64,000 nt of DNA from Lactifluus volemus (lineage: Eukaryota > Basidiomycota > Agaricomycetes > Russulales > Russulaceae). Location: the NCBI GenBank assembly GCA_022376515.1, contig WTXI01000007.1, positions 62,001-126,000 on the forward strand. The letters run 5' to 3'. The position numbers were made by a program, and so were the translations under genes. The notes under the pieces are model-generated. The model did not search any database, was not told where the DNA came from, and saw only the letters and a list, made by a program, of their open reading frames with translations. Shown piece after piece: positions 54,523 to 64,000 of this stretch. Each line of letters begins with the position of its first letter. Position 1 is the first letter of the stretch.

Positions 54523-55854
54523 AAGCCTTCTTGACTTCTTACCACCACCATCGATTTTTCAACGATGTCCTCCCCCCCTCCGTCTCTCTCCCCTCTCTCC
54601 CCTTCCCTTAAGCTTGGTAACCTGGGCTCTGCACTATGGGCAGCCAGCTGGAAGCAGCTGGTAGAGTCGGCAGCAACGAGACCTTCCAACCCTCCCACTC
54701 CCTCTGTGGCACCTCCCCGGCCCTCCGGCTCGCAGGACGAGGCTGGCACCAATTCCCAGGATTTTTCACCACCGGTTTTTACTGGGACTCCCGTTTCTCA
54801 GCCCTCTTCAACCCCCAAGTTGATACCCCCCCCAGTTGATACTGCTGGTGGGGGGGGCAAACCCTCGCAGGACCCCATTTACTTCCCACCAAAGGAGAAA
54901 CCCCCCCCGCGCAGGGCTCTTACTGCGAATGACAAGCTCTCTGTCTTCAACATTCACAACACCTTCCGTCGTCGCTGGTTCCTCTCTCGGGATCACCTCA
55001 TGGCCAACGTCATCTCAGCCCAAAAGGCCAAGGATGGGAAAATTTCATGGGTCGAGTTTACTTCCCCCTACCATGCTCACCTGGTCAAGTGTGCTGTTGC
55101 ACTTGTGCCTCGCCCCCTCCAGAAGGTGAAAAAGGTGATGTTCGTGTATGTTTTAGAAACCTTAAACGGAGAGGCCCCCAAAGCCTTTTTCGACCTCACA
55201 AAGGGCCCCAGCCTCGCGGCCAAGGCCCAGATGGAGAAGAAACACCTTGCACAGAAAAGGAATCGCGCATCGAGGCGAGAACGCCAACGAGCGGCCAAAG
55301 AAGCTGCTGGAGGCCAACCACAATGGGCCTGCGAGAAGTGTGGACGTAAGTTCGGCTCCCGCAAGGCCCAGAAGCGACACTGATGCCCTATTTCCAAGGA
55401 GGCGAGCGGAAAGGGAGAAGAGGCTAAGGGTAAGGGTAAAGCCAAACCCCCTGCCACCTCGAACAAGCCGAAGGCTCCATCAAAAGCCCCTACCACCCCC
55501 CCCACCTTCAAAATCGACCCACCACCCACTACCCCCCTCGAGGCGGCCAAGTGGCATGCACCCAAAGCCGGCATTGCCGCTGCGGGGCCAGCAACCTACT
55601 TTGAGCAGTCAAACGTCGGGGCGCCCCCTGCCTGTCACTCAAACCAGCTTAACACCGCGGCGAAGAGGGGCATGAGGGCATGGGTGATGGAATCTGTTAT
55701 CGATAAACCTTGAGTTGCAGTTCTGTCAGGGTCTAGACGCAGCGTGTCTGGGTGACACTTTGGACTTTTTATGGTACTAACTCTCTTGTAGGAAGTACCT
55801 CGTTACATACACCCCAGCGCTATATAAATTTGATTCAAAAAAAAAAAAAAAAAA
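54523..55854 (+). mobile_element. Poly(A)-tailed retrocopy or ORF1-only non-LTR element
   Basis: Flanked by CGCTTGTTCAGTC (54510-54522) and CGCTTGTTTAGTC (55855-55867), a 13-bp target duplication with one mismatch; ends in 18 A (55837-55854). These are hallmarks of LINE-type target-primed insertion. It splits the VERLFS motif of hAT-D. 1332 bp with a 42-bp leader, one ORF and a 120-bp 3' part. No reverse transcriptase. Confidence 0.9.
54565..55713 (+). pseudogene. Unrecognised Pro/Lys-rich protein with C2H2-like finger, one in-frame TGA
   Basis: ATG 54565 to TGA 55711-55713, 382 codons with an in-frame TGA at 55381-55383 (CGA to TGA would explain it). Residues 1-120 are Pro/Ser-rich. About 125-215 is a compact region with SVFNIHNTFRRRWFLSRDHL, ISWVEFTSPYHAHLVKCAVA, and VMFVYVLETLNGEAPKAFFD. 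About 225-255 is Arg/Lys-rich, probably helical or coiled. At 258-274 lies CEKCGRKFGSRKAQKRH, followed by stop-C, a finger-like motif. Then a Lys/Pro-rich tail ending MRAWVMESVIDKP. I do not know the family; it could be ORF1 of a LINE or a host gene copied by LINE machinery. Confidence 0.6.
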
Positions 55855-56229
55855 CGCTTGTTTAGTCGTGGTCGACTTGTTCTCTTGCACACATGTGGCC
55901 GACTGACTGCAACATCTACGCGAGCACTTCTATGCCTTGGTTCTTGGAGTTCATTAGGGCTAATTCGGGACGAGGACTTGGAAGGAGTTGGAAAACTTGA
56001 CGAGATCGATGGTCGGATTGAACTAGAGCGCGTATCTAAGGTTTTACAAGGGCTAGAAGTATCATAGAGATATGGACCCAAACACCATCACCTTCATCCT
56101 TACACTGTTGATCTGGATTGGTTAGATACTTTGAATAAACCACAGTAAGGGCATTCCGGTAATGCCCCGTTCATTTTTTACTTTTCACATGAACCGTTCT
56201 CGGCCATGTTTTCGACTTGGAGATCTAAT

Positions 56230-56395
56230 CTTGGGGTAACCCATCTCAACCCACACAACCCTTGTCAACCCATATGACCCATCTACACCCATATGACCCA
56301 TCCAAACCCATATGACCCATCCAAACCCATATGACCCATCTAAACCTGCATCCACCCATATAAAAAACCCATGGGTTCACCCGTGCCAATCCCTA
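56230..56395. repeat. hAT-D right subterminal and terminal repeats
   Basis: CCATATGACCCATCCAAACC units in tandem, ending GTGCCAATCCCTA. Confidence 0.88.
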
Positions 56396-56403
56396 CTCGT
56401 CGC

Positions 56404-56474
56404 TAAGGTGACTTCTTCACATCATTCGGACAATTCCGGGTGTCCTGCAAAAAATCTGGCAACTTAGGACACTA
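56404..56474 (+). repeat. Repeat R1, copy 2, middle part
   Basis: TAAGGTGACTTCTTCACATCA... to GGACACTA matches 41768-41838; it lies between hAT-D and chromovirus B. Confidence 0.85.
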
Positions 56475-56988
56475 TGTTACGGCTCAACTAGGGCCGGGTC
56501 CCAACTAGAGTTACTGAGTTCTGATCTCTCCCAAGATCTAGGTTCAGGGTCACTCAAGGTGACGACGCGCAGAACCCTGTGGTGTTGTAGCACAACCACC
56601 AAGCTTCGATGGCCCTACTAGGGCGTATAGGAGGGTAAGAGAAGAAGGGAAAGTGAAGGGGAGTTCTTGTCACTCAGGAGAGGGTGAAACGAGTCGATTG
56701 GAGTTAAAGCCGAAGCTGGGGTACGAGCTACCAGCTGAGGCCTACTTATACAATTTATGCTAATTGTTCTACCAAACTAGGGTGGACAATAAGCGTGAGG
56801 TCAAGAACAATAGAGAACGTGAACAATAGAGGCTTGGAACAATAACACTGGATGGAATGAGACGAACAATAAGCAGTCAGGACAATAGAATCAGTCAGCA
56901 CAATAAGAACAATGTGGAAGGGACATCATCAGGATGAGTAAGCGTGTTTAGGAAGCATAAGGTCCAACTTGTCCTGCATTCCATAACA
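56475..56988 (-). repeat. 3' LTR of chromovirus B
   Basis: 514 bp; on the minus strand TGTTATGGAATGCAGG to GCCGTAACA. R 12-mer AGCTTCGGCTTT at 56706-56717 (minus). A purine tract (AGAGAGGGGGTAT on minus, 56989-57001) precedes it. Confidence 0.95.
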
Positions 56989-57024
56989 ATACCCCCTCTC
57001 TAGAAGGCAGTCCCACCTGCCACC

Positions 57025-58350
57025 TTAGTCAGTTTTACGTCGTAACTGGGACGGACCGGCGACACAAGCGTCCAGTACTTCTATCTGTTTGCGCTTCTTC
57101 TTGATTTCTTCGACGGTGCCATCCAGGAGACACCCGCCGCCATGCCACATGTGGTCCTCGGGTACACGGCACACCCCAAGCCCTGGCATACACAAAAAGT
57201 GGGGGAAGGGGCACCCGTTGCTGTTGTGGGTCATCATTCTGTCATGAAAACGGCAGTGCTTCAGTTCTCTACGCGGCGTAGAGTCATTTGGAAAATCGAA
57301 TCTCTGAAGACCTCCAGAATCGAGTCCCAGGCGATCAAGTCCGTGTGGGTGAAGAGTAAGGCATGCTCGTGGTTCCATATCCCGATCTCTCTGCTGAGGA
57401 CCCCTGGGATTACCGTCCCTCTGGTCGAGCCAATACTCGGTGGTCCCGTAGGTGGGGAACGCCTGAATGGCTTCGTCTTTTGTGCTAACTGTGGTCGTCT
57501 GGGTGCCAATGCTGCGGGTTTGAGGGGGCAGATCCAGGACCCAACCGTCTGTCTGCGCCGCCACAACAGCGGGGATCGTGGGAGCACGAAGGAGGTTGAT
57601 GCGTAACCGGCCTTCGTCGTCCTCCTCGAACCATTCTTCTTCAGGGGTTTCTGGTCTAGCGAAGTCACCCAACCTTTGGGCAACCATGGTGCTACGGCCG
57701 TCAGTGAAGATACGGGTGCGCCTTTGGGCTCCGGGGTGGTCTCTCCTCCACTTGAAGTCGAAAAGACAGTGAAGACACTGTCGGGTATCCTCGTAGTACT
57801 TATAGGGATTGTAAGGCCACTCGTAGTTGTTTTCACGCCCCACTGGCCAGTCATACGGGATCCCCAGACACACAAGACGAACTTGACGGTAGTCAACTAT
57901 AAAGGAGCTGGGGGACGTGTGATGTTCTCGTTTGGGATCGAAGAAGTCGGCATCTGCCCGGGAAGCTTTGAAGATTTGAGGAAGGGTGAGGTCAAGGTTT
58001 GCAGATTGGATTTCCTCCCAGGTGTAAGGGAGCGAGGTAGCAGGGGAGTTAGTAATGGGAAGCGCAGATGGCCTCCCGACAGAAGTGTTTATGCTGGCTA
58101 TGATGGGCGTAGGTGATGTGGATCTGTCGGTCGAGGAAGAACTTGTGAAAGTGAGGGGTAACGAAGGGGGGTTCGTGGGGCTCTTGGAAGAGGGAGCGAA
58201 GCTGCATTGTCTGTTGTCCATTCTCCCACGTCTTAATATAATCTTTCTAGCTTTTGTTGGGTTTTGTTTGTGGAACTCTTTTACCAAATTGTCCGCGTGC
58301 ACTTGGTCAGCTGGCTCCCAGGTGTTGTGAGCGTGAGGGTACCCTCCCAT
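57025..58350 (-). pseudogene. pol: B pol C-terminus: end of chromodomain and Cys/His-rich extension
   Basis: 441 codons open. It starts within the chromodomain (HNTWEPADQVHADNLVKEF), out of frame with the preceding ORF by one base near 58330. A Ser/Pro/Thr linker follows, then RQCLHCLFDFKWRRDH and a terminal domain with LKHCRFHDR, NGCPFPHFLCMPGLGVCRVP and EDHMWHGGGC. The last motif parallels CRVPLEHPHWHWSC in A3. Function unknown; metal binding likely. Confidence 0.8.
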
Positions 58351-59987
58351 TTCAAGAAGTACTCGAGGCGCCCTTTGCCACGTCCTTTTCGTCTGGAGTC
58401 CAACACTTGTTCGACCTCATACTCTTCTTCTCCTTCTATTACGTCTGGGGCTGGTTCCGTGAAGGCTTGTCCATTCTCTTCCGTCTCCTTATATGGGGAT
58501 AGAAGGGACGCATGGAAGACCAGGTAGACACGTTTTTGACGCCACTGATCTGGGAGTTTCAGTTTTAAAACCACCGGGTTAATCACCTGGACCACCGAGA
58601 ACGGGCCATATCGTTTTGGGGCTAATTTGGTGAAGGGGTGTGACGTTTTGAGATTCTTCCTGTCTAGCCAAACTTGGTCTCCCTCCTTGAAGGGTTCATA
58701 TGCCCGTCTGCCCTTCTTTCGCACGTTCCACTTCTGGAGGAGATCTTGCGCCCTTTGAATCGCTTGGCGCGCTTGGTTACGTTTCTCCATCAGATAATCT
58801 TTGCGCCGTTCTACTGCTGGCATCTTCCCTTCCTTATCCGTTTGCCACACCGTGGGCATGTGTCCCATGAGTAAGTCGAACGGGGTTTGTTTTGTTGTCT
58901 CATTGATCCACGAGTTGTGTACGAATTGGGCTAGAGGCAACCAACTGACCCAGTCATTCTGCTGGAAATTTCCATAGATGTGCAGGTATTGTTCTAGCCA
59001 TTGGTTCGTTCATTCCGATTGGCCATCTGTCTGGGGGTGATATGCCGTACTGATGTTCTGGTCAATCCCCAATTGTCTACACAGTTCTCTTGTCCACTTC
59101 GACATAAAGCGCGGATCACAATCCGAGATCACCTGCTTCGGAGGGCCGTAATGGGGGAACACCTCTTTGGCATAGCACCTCGCAACCCCTTCGCTGTCGA
59201 TGGTTTTGTTGCAGGGGATAAAGAACGCCGCCTTGCTACAATCGTGGTCGGTGATGGTCAGAATGCTATCGTAGCCTTGCGACTCTGGGAGGTCTGTGAT
59301 CAGGTCTAAGGCAATCGTCGAATACGGGGCGTAGCTTTGTTTCGGGGGTATGGGCACCAAGGGGACTTTAGGTCTGGTCGTGCCGCTCTTGGTGCTCTGG
59401 CAAGTTGCACACCCTTGCACATATTTGGTGATGAATGTTCTCATTGTGGGCCACCAGTAGTCCTTGGCGATCGTGGACCAAGTCCTCATGATCCCTGGAT
59501 GCCCTGCCATCTTGTGGTCATGGTACATTTGCAGGATGCTTCGGTGCACTGTGGGGTCTTCTGGAACCGCCAGCCAGTCGTGGTGATACCACTTGGTTCC
59601 AAAGTGTGTTTGGTGCTTTCGCACTCCTTCCGTCTTTGTCCATTCTTCCAGCTGTTGTTGGTGCCGTTCTTGGGCTCGTTCCACTTCCTGCTCCAGCGAT
59701 TGTTCCTCGGTGAAGAGACGTACAAAAAGCTCCGGGGGTAGGACCAGCACATCTTCGTGATCGTTCTCCCCCTGATCACACCCTGGTCGTCGTGACAGTG
59801 GGTCAGCTTTGTTAGTTTTTCCAGGCCGGTGTACGATCCTCATGTTGTACTTCGCCATCTTTGGGATGTAGCGCGCCACTCGCCTGCTAATTTTGTGGGC
59901 CTCCCGATAGTACTGGAGGTTTGTGTGATCGCTGACAACTGTAACAACATGCGGGGAGCTTAGCAGGAGGTGTCGCCAATGTTCCAA
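58281..59987 (-). pseudogene. pol: B pol: RNase H end, integrase, chromodomain start
   Basis: From 59987: SDHTNLQYYREAHKISRRVA (RNase H end), HHCC finger HKMAGHPG ... CATC, DDE core ALDLITDLP, SDCDPRFMS, and TDGQSE. A TGA at 59010-59012 sits where copy A has Arg (SERSNQ), so CGA to TGA. Beyond it QWLEQYLHIYGN, PLAQFVHNSW, PKRYGPFSV and chromodomain YEVEQVL, LEYFLKWEG. It inserts cDNA into the genome. Confidence 0.88.
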
Positions 59988-59990
59988 CCC

Positions 59991-61797
59991 TCATATCATT
60001 GCCAATAGTTCCCGATCATGGATATCATAGTTTCTCTTGGCTTGGTTGAACGTTCGCGAGTAGTAGCCCACTGGGCGCAACTTCTGATCCTTGTCTGGTT
60101 GATGGAGGATCGCCCCACTAGCGTATTGTGAAGCGTCGACTTCTAGCACAAATGGTTCAGCTAAATTAGGCCGCTGTAACACCGGATCGCTAGTGACTGC
60201 CTTGATCAGTTGGTCTACTGCCTTCGTACATTCTCGGTCCATTCGAACTTGGTCGTTTTCTTTAATAGGTTGGTTAGGGGCCTAGCCACATTCGCGAATC
60301 CCGGAATGAACTGCCGTTGATAGCCCAAGACCCCAAGTGTGCTACGGACCTCCATACTGACTTCAGTTGTCGAGGCCAGTCTGCCAGACCATGCTTCTTA
60401 CTTGGGTCGATGCGGATGGTACCTTGATCGATGACATATCCCAGAAACTCTATCTCCTTCCTGGCAAACTGACATTTTTCTGGCTTCAGGAAGAGCGACT
60501 CCTTTTCCAGGATCTCTAGGTATTCCTTGGTGATCTGGTCGTGCAGTTCTGGGTCGTCAGGGGTCACGATGAGAAAGTCGTCCAGGTACCAGTGAACCCA
60601 ACGAGGATATTTCTTTTTTAGATCGGCAAAGATGTGATCTGCCATCTGTTGGAAGGCGGCTGGCGCATTGCATAGTCCAAAGGGCATGACCTTCGCTTCA
60701 AATAGGCCTTTATCCGTTTTGACTGCCGTGATCCACTGGCTATTGGGGTGGATTCTGATGTTATAATACCCATCTCTAATGTTGAATTTGGACATGAGCT
60801 TAGCATCTCCCATCTGGTCGAAGATAGTGTCGATGCGGGGAAGGGGATACATGTCCTTAACCGTCCATTCATTTACTTTTCTGTAGTCATAGACTGGCCT
60901 CAGCTTTCCGTCCTGCTTTTTGATGTAGAAGAAGGGGCTGGACCATGCCGATTTCAACCTTGGGATGTAACCCTTGGCCTGTTGCTCGGTGAGGAATGTT
61001 CGCATGGATTTGGTTTCTTCCGCCGTTAATTTGTATGTCTTGCAATTGATGGTCTTTGGGGCATCTGGCAACAATGTGATGACAAGGTCCTCTGGTCACG
61101 AAGGGGGGAAACGTTTTGCTTCTTCTTCAGAGAAAACTTTGGCATATTTCTGGAACTGTTCTGGGACCGCTACCTTGCTTTGCCCCTTTCCTTCCCGTTG
61201 CGCCCATTGTTGGCTAAAACTCATCTTGCATGCTTTCGTCCTTCGTGCTGCCCACTTCAACTTCCAGCTTCGCCCCGTGGTGGAAAGCTTGATCGGTGGC
61301 CCACGAACCTTCCCATCCTTCCAGTTAATTTGAGGATCGAACTCTCGTAACCAAGGATATCCCAAGATAATTCGATCTTCGCCCAAGTTCGTGATGAAGA
61401 AGACTTGTGCCGCTTCCTTTCGTCCTTGCAGGATATTAAGGAGACAGTAACTGGTGATCTTCCCGTCTTGATTTTCCGTTCCATCCACATTGAACACCGT
61501 TCGTGGCTCCTGGAGGTCTATTGATCCCAGACCTAGTTTTTCCACCATCCTCGGGTCAATGAAATTTTCTGTGGCACCACTATCGAGTAGTGCTTTTTTG
61601 GCAGCCGTCTTGGTCGCGCTCATGAACGATAGGGGAATGTCCAGTGTATTGGTTCTCGAGATACGACATATTTGAGTAAGACGGGCTCGCACCCAGGCTG
61701 CACGGGTCGAGCCATTCAAAAATCCTCTTCTTCCACAAGTCCATCCAAGCGCCGTTGAAGGCTCCTTTCCCAATCTTGGCTCTAATGTCCTAAGCAT
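59991..61797 (-). pseudogene. pol: B pol: protease, reverse transcriptase, RNase H
   Basis: Protease LLDSGATENFIDP at about 61570-61605; spacer FFITNLGEDRIILGYPWL (about 61350-61400); RT from about 61090 with KLRPVYDYRKVNEW, FNIRDGYYNIRI, GLCNAPAAFQ and the catalytic YLDDFLIV (about 60570-60590); RNase H FVLEVDASQYASGAILHQ (about 60120-60160) and YDIHDRELLAMI (about 60000). Indels at about 61090, 60280-60260 and 59990 break the frame. Confidence 0.88.
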
Positions 61798-61809
61798 CTG
61801 GATGGGTCG

Positions 61810-63704
61810 TCGTCGTCGCCGACTTGCGTAGCTTCGTCATCTTCCTTCTTGCTGGCTCTGACCTTGGGTTGCTGAGCTGGCTTGGGATTGTTTTGTCCTT
61901 TCTTTTTAGGGCAATCCCTAGAGAGGTGGCCTGTCTTTGCAGAAGAAGCACCGCCCCTCCCTCCTCAGCCTTTGCTTCTCATCCGCTTTTGCTGAGTCGG
62001 TTCTAGTGGCGTCGATATCCATGGCCCAGGGTCTTTCTGAGGGGGGGTTTCTTTTTTCTTGGCCATGAGTTGGCTGGCCCACTGAGGGACGTCCTTTCTG
62101 AAGCTGATTTCATGCTTCAATTGTTGGTACGCGTCGTGGTGCTAAGTGGCCAGCTCCTGCCAGCCTCTCAGGGTGTTTGGGTTGGCCCCACTTGTTTGAG
62201 CATGCTGGTGAGGAGCCCTAGGTCTAGTCCCCTCTTGTACATTCTGATGGTGCCATTGCTGTCGGCGTCCCATCCTGCCTTCTTTCTGAGACGATTGAAT
62301 TCGGCCGTATACTGGGCCAGGTTTCCTTTCTTCATCTCCAAGTGCTCCAGCTTTGTAATTGCATCGTCCTCTTTGTTAGTGTCCTTGAAGGCATCGTCCA
62401 GAGTGTCTTCGAAATTGGTCCAGAGGATCTCTGCATTTTCTCCATGCTGGACCACTTCTTGTTCAATTGTGTCTAGGTAGTCTTGTACCCATGCTAACAC
62501 AAAGGTCCTTTGACCATCCCTAGCATCGTCATAACGCGATTATAGGGGACGAGCATATCGTCGTGGTTTCGATTGATGGCTTTGTACATCCTCCATTCGG
62601 TCTTGAAGACGTCGTACAGACTTTGTCTCCTTTGAATGGCGTAGGTGGGATCCCTTTTAGGCCATTTCTTGGAGGGGTGACTGGTTGGGCCCCGACTGCT
62701 GCAGCTGCCGCGCCTCCACCTCCACCGCCACCGCCGCCCCACCACCGCCCCACCACCACCGCCACTACCTCCGCCACCACCGCCTCCACCTCCACCACTC
62801 TGGCTTGGTCCTGCCGTTGCCATGGTTTGGGTTGGCTGCATTAGAGTTGCTGAGCGAGTGAACATGGGGGTTGGCGAAGTGATGCTAAGGGCACTCATGG
62901 CATGGTCTATGGGGGTGACTGGTGTGATCAACCTTGGTTCCTCATTTTCTTGCATGGGTGGGGGTTCTCTGTTTTGGCTGTCATCGGAGGAGGAGTTTGC
63001 TCCTGCTGAATCCTGTTGGGGGGATGCTGCTCCATCCCCATCCTCACTTTCATCTTCACTGGCTTCTGATGTTTGCATGGACGGAGGGAGAGCTAGCTCA
63101 TTGAGGATGTAGTCATATTTGGTGAACTTCATCGTAGGATCAGTCCAATACTCACTGTTTGACCAATAGATGTTGTACCACTGGTTGTTGATAAATTCGC
63201 AGGGGGATCTGTACCTGGTTCTCGATCCTTCTTCTATGTGGTAGGAGTGATAGGTCGTCGGTTTTTGGTAAAGTTGGTGCATTTGTCTCCTATCTTCCAA
63301 GAATCTGATGCTTCCTTTCTGTTCGATAGTTAGGTCATCGTCCTCTCTGGGAATGACTCTAGTTCCTAGGTCGTCTTCATTTGTGTCCCAGACAACGATT
63401 AAAGACCCGTCGTTATTCCTGTCCAGCCTTGCATATGGAAGGCAATGTGATCCCCCGGTAGATAGAGGATCAACGCGTTTCCTTGTTCAGATTGGAACAG
63501 CTCTGTTCCTGCACCCAAGATTGTTTCTAGGTGTCCAATGGTGCGTACACAGGAAATGCTGACTTCTTTCCAGCACCTTTGCTCCGATCTTCGTTTGGCA
63601 TTATACTGTTTCTGTATTGCCTCGTTCTTGTTCAAGTGTGCGTCAATCAACAATTCCTTGATCCGCAGATAGGTTGGTTGTTGTAGATAGTCCCAAGTGA
63701 ACAT
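61810..63704 (-). pseudogene. gag: B gag, three frame pieces
   Basis: Start MFTWDYLQQPTYLRIKELLI at 63704; frame changes near 63400 to a piece reading MEDRRQMHQLYQKPTTYHSY (63300) and LALPPSMQTSEASEDESEDG, with a glycine-rich run (62720-62800). Next piece 62500-62168 reads LAWVQDYLDTIEQEVVQHGE, FEDTLDDAFKDTNKEDDAIT, AEFNRLRKKAGWD. A CCHC knuckle (CFFCKDR-HLSRDCPKKK) at about 61900-61955 has one extra base. Much larger N-terminus than family A gag. Confidence 0.8.
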
Positions 63705-63716
63705 CTACTAAGGAAG

Positions 63717-63728
63717 AGCTTCGGCTTT
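63717..63728 (-). promoter_or_regulatory. B primer binding site, self-priming type
   Basis: Six bases inside the 5' LTR the minus strand reads AAAGCCGAAGCT, which pairs over 12 nt with AGCTTCGGCTTT, 33 bp after the TATA in family B LTRs (52169-52180; 56706-56717). Confidence 0.65.
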
Positions 63729-63734
63729 TGTTTT

Positions 63735-63872
63735 TGTTACGGCTCGACTAGGGCCGGGTCCCAACTAGGGTTACTGAGTTCTGATCTCTCCCAAGATCTA
63801 GGTTCAGGGTCACTCAAGGTGACGACACGCAGAACCCTGTGGTGTTGTAGCACAACCACCAAGCTTCGATGG
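63735..63872 (-). repeat. 5' LTR of chromovirus B, end fragment
   Basis: 138 bp matching 56475-56613, beginning TGTTACGGCTCGACTAGG; interrupted at 63872 after GATGG by a family A LTR. Confidence 0.93.
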
Positions 63873-64000
63873 TGTTATGGACTGACACGTGCTTGCTGAC
63901 TCATACTATACGTTTTCGGACTGATGACTCATTTCTGCTAACTCCCTTGCTTATGTGAACGGACTGCCGATCACTTTGTTTCAGATTGCTTACTTATTTC
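63873..64000 (+). repeat. Family A LTR, start only (cut by window edge)
   Basis: 128 bp beginning TGTTATGGACTGACACGTG. Either a solo LTR or the 5' LTR of a full element; the probable target duplication is GATGG (63868-63872). Confidence 0.92.

Larger units (their letters stand above)
50975..56067 (+). pseudogene. hAT-D transposase gene with solo LTR and retrocopy insertions
   Basis: Exon 1 50975-51299 (MGPKKKEKV..., Lys/Ser-rich), intron 51300-51351. BED finger: YSFYEPIPQIQYVGNRKAHV, FRCACALCKFECRR, TGNLSRHAKSCWG (51380-51555). Then ITVSFKRSGKGKVTY; intron near 51719-51772; VSESVRPFQIVEDHGFKSLM. Solo LTR 51898-52414 interrupts STVA, and CDVKLVFARTHGRIASLLQ follows. Core: LNFATDAWTSPNHRAF (about 52550), LAIAFEKILRDFGIENK, ILSVTCNNASNNDTM (about 52840), HCFLHVLNLVAKSLLK, the acidic loop, LPAWKALLEKHSLQIRIMPQ (about 53330), LDPHYKLRYFQKAGWDDE (about 53950), then IHWWVEKQQSYPRLSRMAID and GTSIDVERLFS (54520). 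The retrocopy at 54523-55854 splits this last motif; it resumes RLFSRGRLVLLHT... to the stop at 56065. Coding seems otherwise well kept. Confidence 0.9.
48099..56395 (+). mobile_element. hAT-D DNA transposon, complete ends, 8-bp duplication
   Basis: Left end TAGGGATCAGCATGGGTATG; right end, inverted, TAGGGATTGGCACGGGTGAA. Flanks CTCGTTGC (48091-48098) and CTCGTCGC (56396-56403) match in 7 of 8, and the uninterrupted R1 copy has CTCATTGC once (41760-41767), proving insertion. Contains a transposase gene (50975-56067), solo LTRs C3, C4 and one of family B, and a poly(A)-tailed retrocopy. Net length about 4.6 kb. Confidence 0.94.
56475..64000 (-). mobile_element. Chromovirus B (Ty3/gypsy), right end off window
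   Basis: 3' LTR 56475-56988 and 5' LTR from 63735, the latter interrupted by a family A LTR at 63873. Domains on the minus strand: gag, CCHC knuckle, protease, RT, RNase H, integrase, chromodomain, Cys/His tail. Inserted into R1 after CACTA (56470-56474). Related to A but clearly diverged (YLDD instead of YMDD, different gag). Pieces are separated by indels and one TGA. Confidence 0.94.

Noticed and set aside
55247..55675. 142-codon Arg/Pro-rich frame in the retrocopy
   Set aside because: Alternative frame of the main ORF; the main frame has finger and start context and continues past the TGA in the same frame.

Overview
The window looks like nuclear DNA of a filamentous basidiomycete, probably a mushroom-forming Agaricomycete (inference). 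Reasons: short GT-AG introns of about 45-60 bp, Ty3/gypsy chromoviruses, several BED-finger hAT transposases with many introns, a von Willebrand A gene with a DM9-like N-terminal part, a fungal cupredoxin gene, and fragments of NACHT/ankyrin and 1,3-beta-glucan synthase genes. It is a transposon graveyard around a small host gene island at about 36.7-40.7 kb.

Layout. 1-9822: a minus-strand chromovirus (family A, copy A2) whose gag is split by a plus-strand copy A1 (1122-8773, 5-bp target duplication GGGGG). 10.3-21.7 kb: a broken hAT transposase gene (hAT-A, minus) interrupted by a TTAAGC-rich inverted-repeat element (10961-19910). That element holds a hAT element, hAT-B (11163-18719, 8-bp duplication GATCTGTG), whose transposase gene carries three solo LTRs; a fourth solo LTR (family D) lies in hAT-A itself. 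21767-29388: complete chromovirus A3 (minus, duplication TGGAC, LTRs that look identical). 29.6-31.0 kb: a family C solo LTR with a family D solo LTR nested in it. 31716-35937: a second TTAAGC element containing a phosphotransferase-like gene fragment and a family C solo LTR.

Host island. A VWA/DM9-like gene (36696-38397, minus) can be assembled as ten in-frame exons, 409 codons. The ribosomal protein eL27 gene (39052-39657, plus) is divergent from it and convergent with a 5'-truncated ribokinase gene (39844-40665, minus). From 41 to 47.7 kb lie relics: NACHT/ankyrin, a CS-domain (NudC-like) gene split by a solo LTR, a cupredoxin gene, copia reverse transcriptase, glucan synthase, tRNA isopentenyltransferase and a hAT C-terminus, mixed with TTAAGC arrays.

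48099-56395: element hAT-D, inserted in a repeat whose empty site is also present at 41.76 kb. Its transposase gene contains a solo LTR and a poly(A)-tailed retrocopy with an unrecognised ORF. 56475 to the end: chromovirus B (minus), whose 5' LTR is itself hit by a family A LTR at 63873.

Most striking: family D LTRs carry an intron-containing leader followed by its precisely spliced copy; family C LTRs carry eight or more TGASTCA (Gcn4/AP-1 type) sites upstream of the TATA box; chromoviruses A and B both have a 12-nt match between the predicted RNA 5' end and the site just inside the 5' LTR, as in Tf1-type self-priming; and their polyproteins share a Cys/His-rich domain after the chromodomain. 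Many reading frames differ by single-base indels even where LTRs are identical, so sequence quality must be considered before calling any single copy dead.
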